Source: Planctomycetes bacterium RBG_16_43_13 (GTDB lineage: Bacteria; Planctomycetota; MHYJ01). From it: a stretch of DNA of 7,326 nt. This document shows, in pieces, positions 6,889 to 7,326 of this stretch. Location of the stretch: NCBI GenBank assembly GCA_001828445.1, contig MHYJ01000120.1, positions 20,785 through 28,110 on the forward strand. The letters are read 5' to 3'. Position numbers and translations under genes: made by a program. Under the pieces are notes generated by a model that saw only the letters and a list, made by a program, of their open reading frames with translations, ran no database searches and was not told where the DNA came from. Position 1 is the stretch's first letter. Every line of letters starts with the position of its first letter.

Positions 6889-6913
6889 CTAAAAATATTA
6901 AAAAGGTTTTTAG
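6889..6913 (+). repeat. 7-bp inverted repeat upstream of the third gene
   Basis: CTAAAAA (6889-6895) and TTTTTAG (6907-6913) are perfect reverse complements around an 11-base AT-rich spacer. The right arm ends 9 bases before the ribosome binding site, so a weak leader hairpin or an operator is possible. In such AT-rich sequence it may also be chance. Confidence 0.3.
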
Positions 6914-6922
6914 CAAAATCAC

Positions 6923-6926
6923 GAGG
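6923..6926 (+). promoter_or_regulatory. Ribosome binding site of the third gene
   Basis: GAGG at 6923-6926 stands 11 bases before the ATG at 6938, slightly long but acceptable spacing. It supports this ATG as the start. The in-frame GTG at 6929 is followed directly by a TGA stop, so no longer form is possible. Confidence 0.65.
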
Positions 6927-6937
6927 TAGTGTGAACA

Positions 6938-7326
6938 ATGATTCTCAAATATTTTAAATTTATAATATTCTGGTTACTAATTGTTGTTTTATTACCCTGT
7001 TTGGCATCAGAAGAAGTTAAAGCTGCGCCTACTTTTACTCTAACTGTGACTGAAGGTGATGAGGTGCGTTTTGAGTTTCCCAAGAATAGTTTGAGTAGCG
7101 CAGGAGACTTGAAATACATTGCGACATTAGATCCAGATGATGGATACTTCAGTTCTAATCTCATTCAAACGCCAGAGACTGTTCTTAGTAAGGGAGCAGA
7201 TGGCCCGGTTATTAATGCTGTAGCAATGTTACCATCAAGTGTCACAGTTCCAAATGGTATCCAGAGTGCGACGGTACGAGTTCGTCTTTTGATGACTGCA
7301 GGTCCTGTAGACAGTGGACATCTGAT
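6938..7326 (+). CDS. Secreted protein of unknown function, 3'-truncated by the window edge
   Basis: An ATG at 6938 opens a frame that stays open for 129 codons to the window end. The N terminus is a strong signal peptide: a lysine-containing n-region (M-I-L-K-Y-F-K-F), a long hydrophobic core at residues 8-22 and V-K-A-A at 27-30, where signal peptidase I could cut. The Cys at 21 is preceded by L-L-P, which does not fit a lipobox. The mature part is Thr/Val-rich and looks beta-stranded, with T-L-T-V-T-E-G-D-E-V-R-F-E-F near its start and A-T-V-R-V-R-L-L-M near the edge, consistent with an Ig-like domain. Over a 31-residue ungapped stretch (ORF residues 36-66) it lines up with the second gene (residues 42-72) at T-V-x-x-G-D-x-x-R and a closing P, a weak hint of a shared domain. 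A shorter frame on the opposite strand overlaps it but lacks such signals. Confidence 0.82.
   Translation, partial: MILKYFKFIIFWLLIVVLLPCLASEEVKAAPTFTLTVTEGDEVRFEFPKNSLSSAGDLKYIATLDPDDGYFSSNLIQTPETVLSKGADGPVINAVAMLPSSVTVPNGIQSATVRVRLLMTAGPVDSGHL

Larger units (their letters stand above)
6745..6937 (+). other. AT-rich intergenic region between the second and third genes
   Basis: This 193-base gap holds no supported coding sequence. It contains a CTCTTTT/AAAAGAG inverted repeat, a five-copy heptamer tandem repeat, a CTAAAAA/TTTTTAG inverted repeat and a ribosome binding site for the third gene, each listed separately. I looked for a sigma-70 type promoter and found no hexamer pair with convincing sequence and spacing. 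Whether the third gene is transcribed by read-through or from its own promoter cannot be decided here. Confidence 0.8.

Noticed and set aside
6989..7003. Lipoprotein signal in the third gene (Cys 21)
   Set aside because: The residues before the Cys are L-L-P, and Pro at -1 does not fit the lipobox; a signal peptidase I site further on is more likely.
6919..7164. Antisense frame of 81 codons at the right end
   Set aside because: The opposite strand has a ribosome binding site, ATG and clear signal peptide running to the window edge, so this is its shadow.

Overview
The window looks like bacterial DNA from a Gram-negative lineage rich in large secreted proteins. All genes I can support lie on the + strand, there are no introns, and two short genes begin with clear Sec-type signal peptides. 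The large gene is built only from extracellular module families: FG-GAP/VCBS, thrombospondin type 3, choice-of-anchor D, CARDB, PPC and IPT/TIG. This mix is common in deltaproteobacterial, Nitrospirota, planctomycete and similar environmental genomes. Nothing here fixes the phylum, and no housekeeping gene or RNA gene is present to do so.

Layout. Bases 2-5752 are the 3' part (1916 codons) of a giant secreted or surface protein whose start lies upstream of the window. From N to C it holds nine near-identical FG-GAP/VCBS units (14-1360), three thrombospondin type 3 calcium-binding repeats (1400-1609), a choice-of-anchor-D / ASH-like beta-sandwich (1622-1921), seven CARDB repeats (1943-4591), a PPC-like domain (4592-4909), an IPT/TIG-like domain (4910-5185) and a C-terminal module ending in a W-G-D-Y helical motif (5192-5749). 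Its stop codon overlaps the start of the second gene by one base (TAATG). The second gene (5752-6744) encodes a 330-residue secreted protein with an Ig-like N-terminal half and a six-cysteine C-terminal half that I do not recognise. An AT-rich 193-base intergenic region follows, with two weak 7-bp inverted repeats and a five-copy heptamer tandem repeat. A third gene (6938 to the window end) begins with a good ribosome binding site and a signal peptide and runs off the edge.

How the genes may work together. The first two genes are almost certainly co-transcribed and probably translationally coupled. Both products should be exported, so a giant adhesin or scaffold with a small secreted partner is a reasonable but untested reading. 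The third gene may belong to the same cluster. The first stretch of its mature region resembles that of the second gene weakly in spacing and residues.

The best candidates for something new are the mosaic, almost identical FG-GAP array, the giant protein ending where I would expect a longer (for example RHS-type) C-terminus in relatives, and the unrecognised six-cysteine partner protein.
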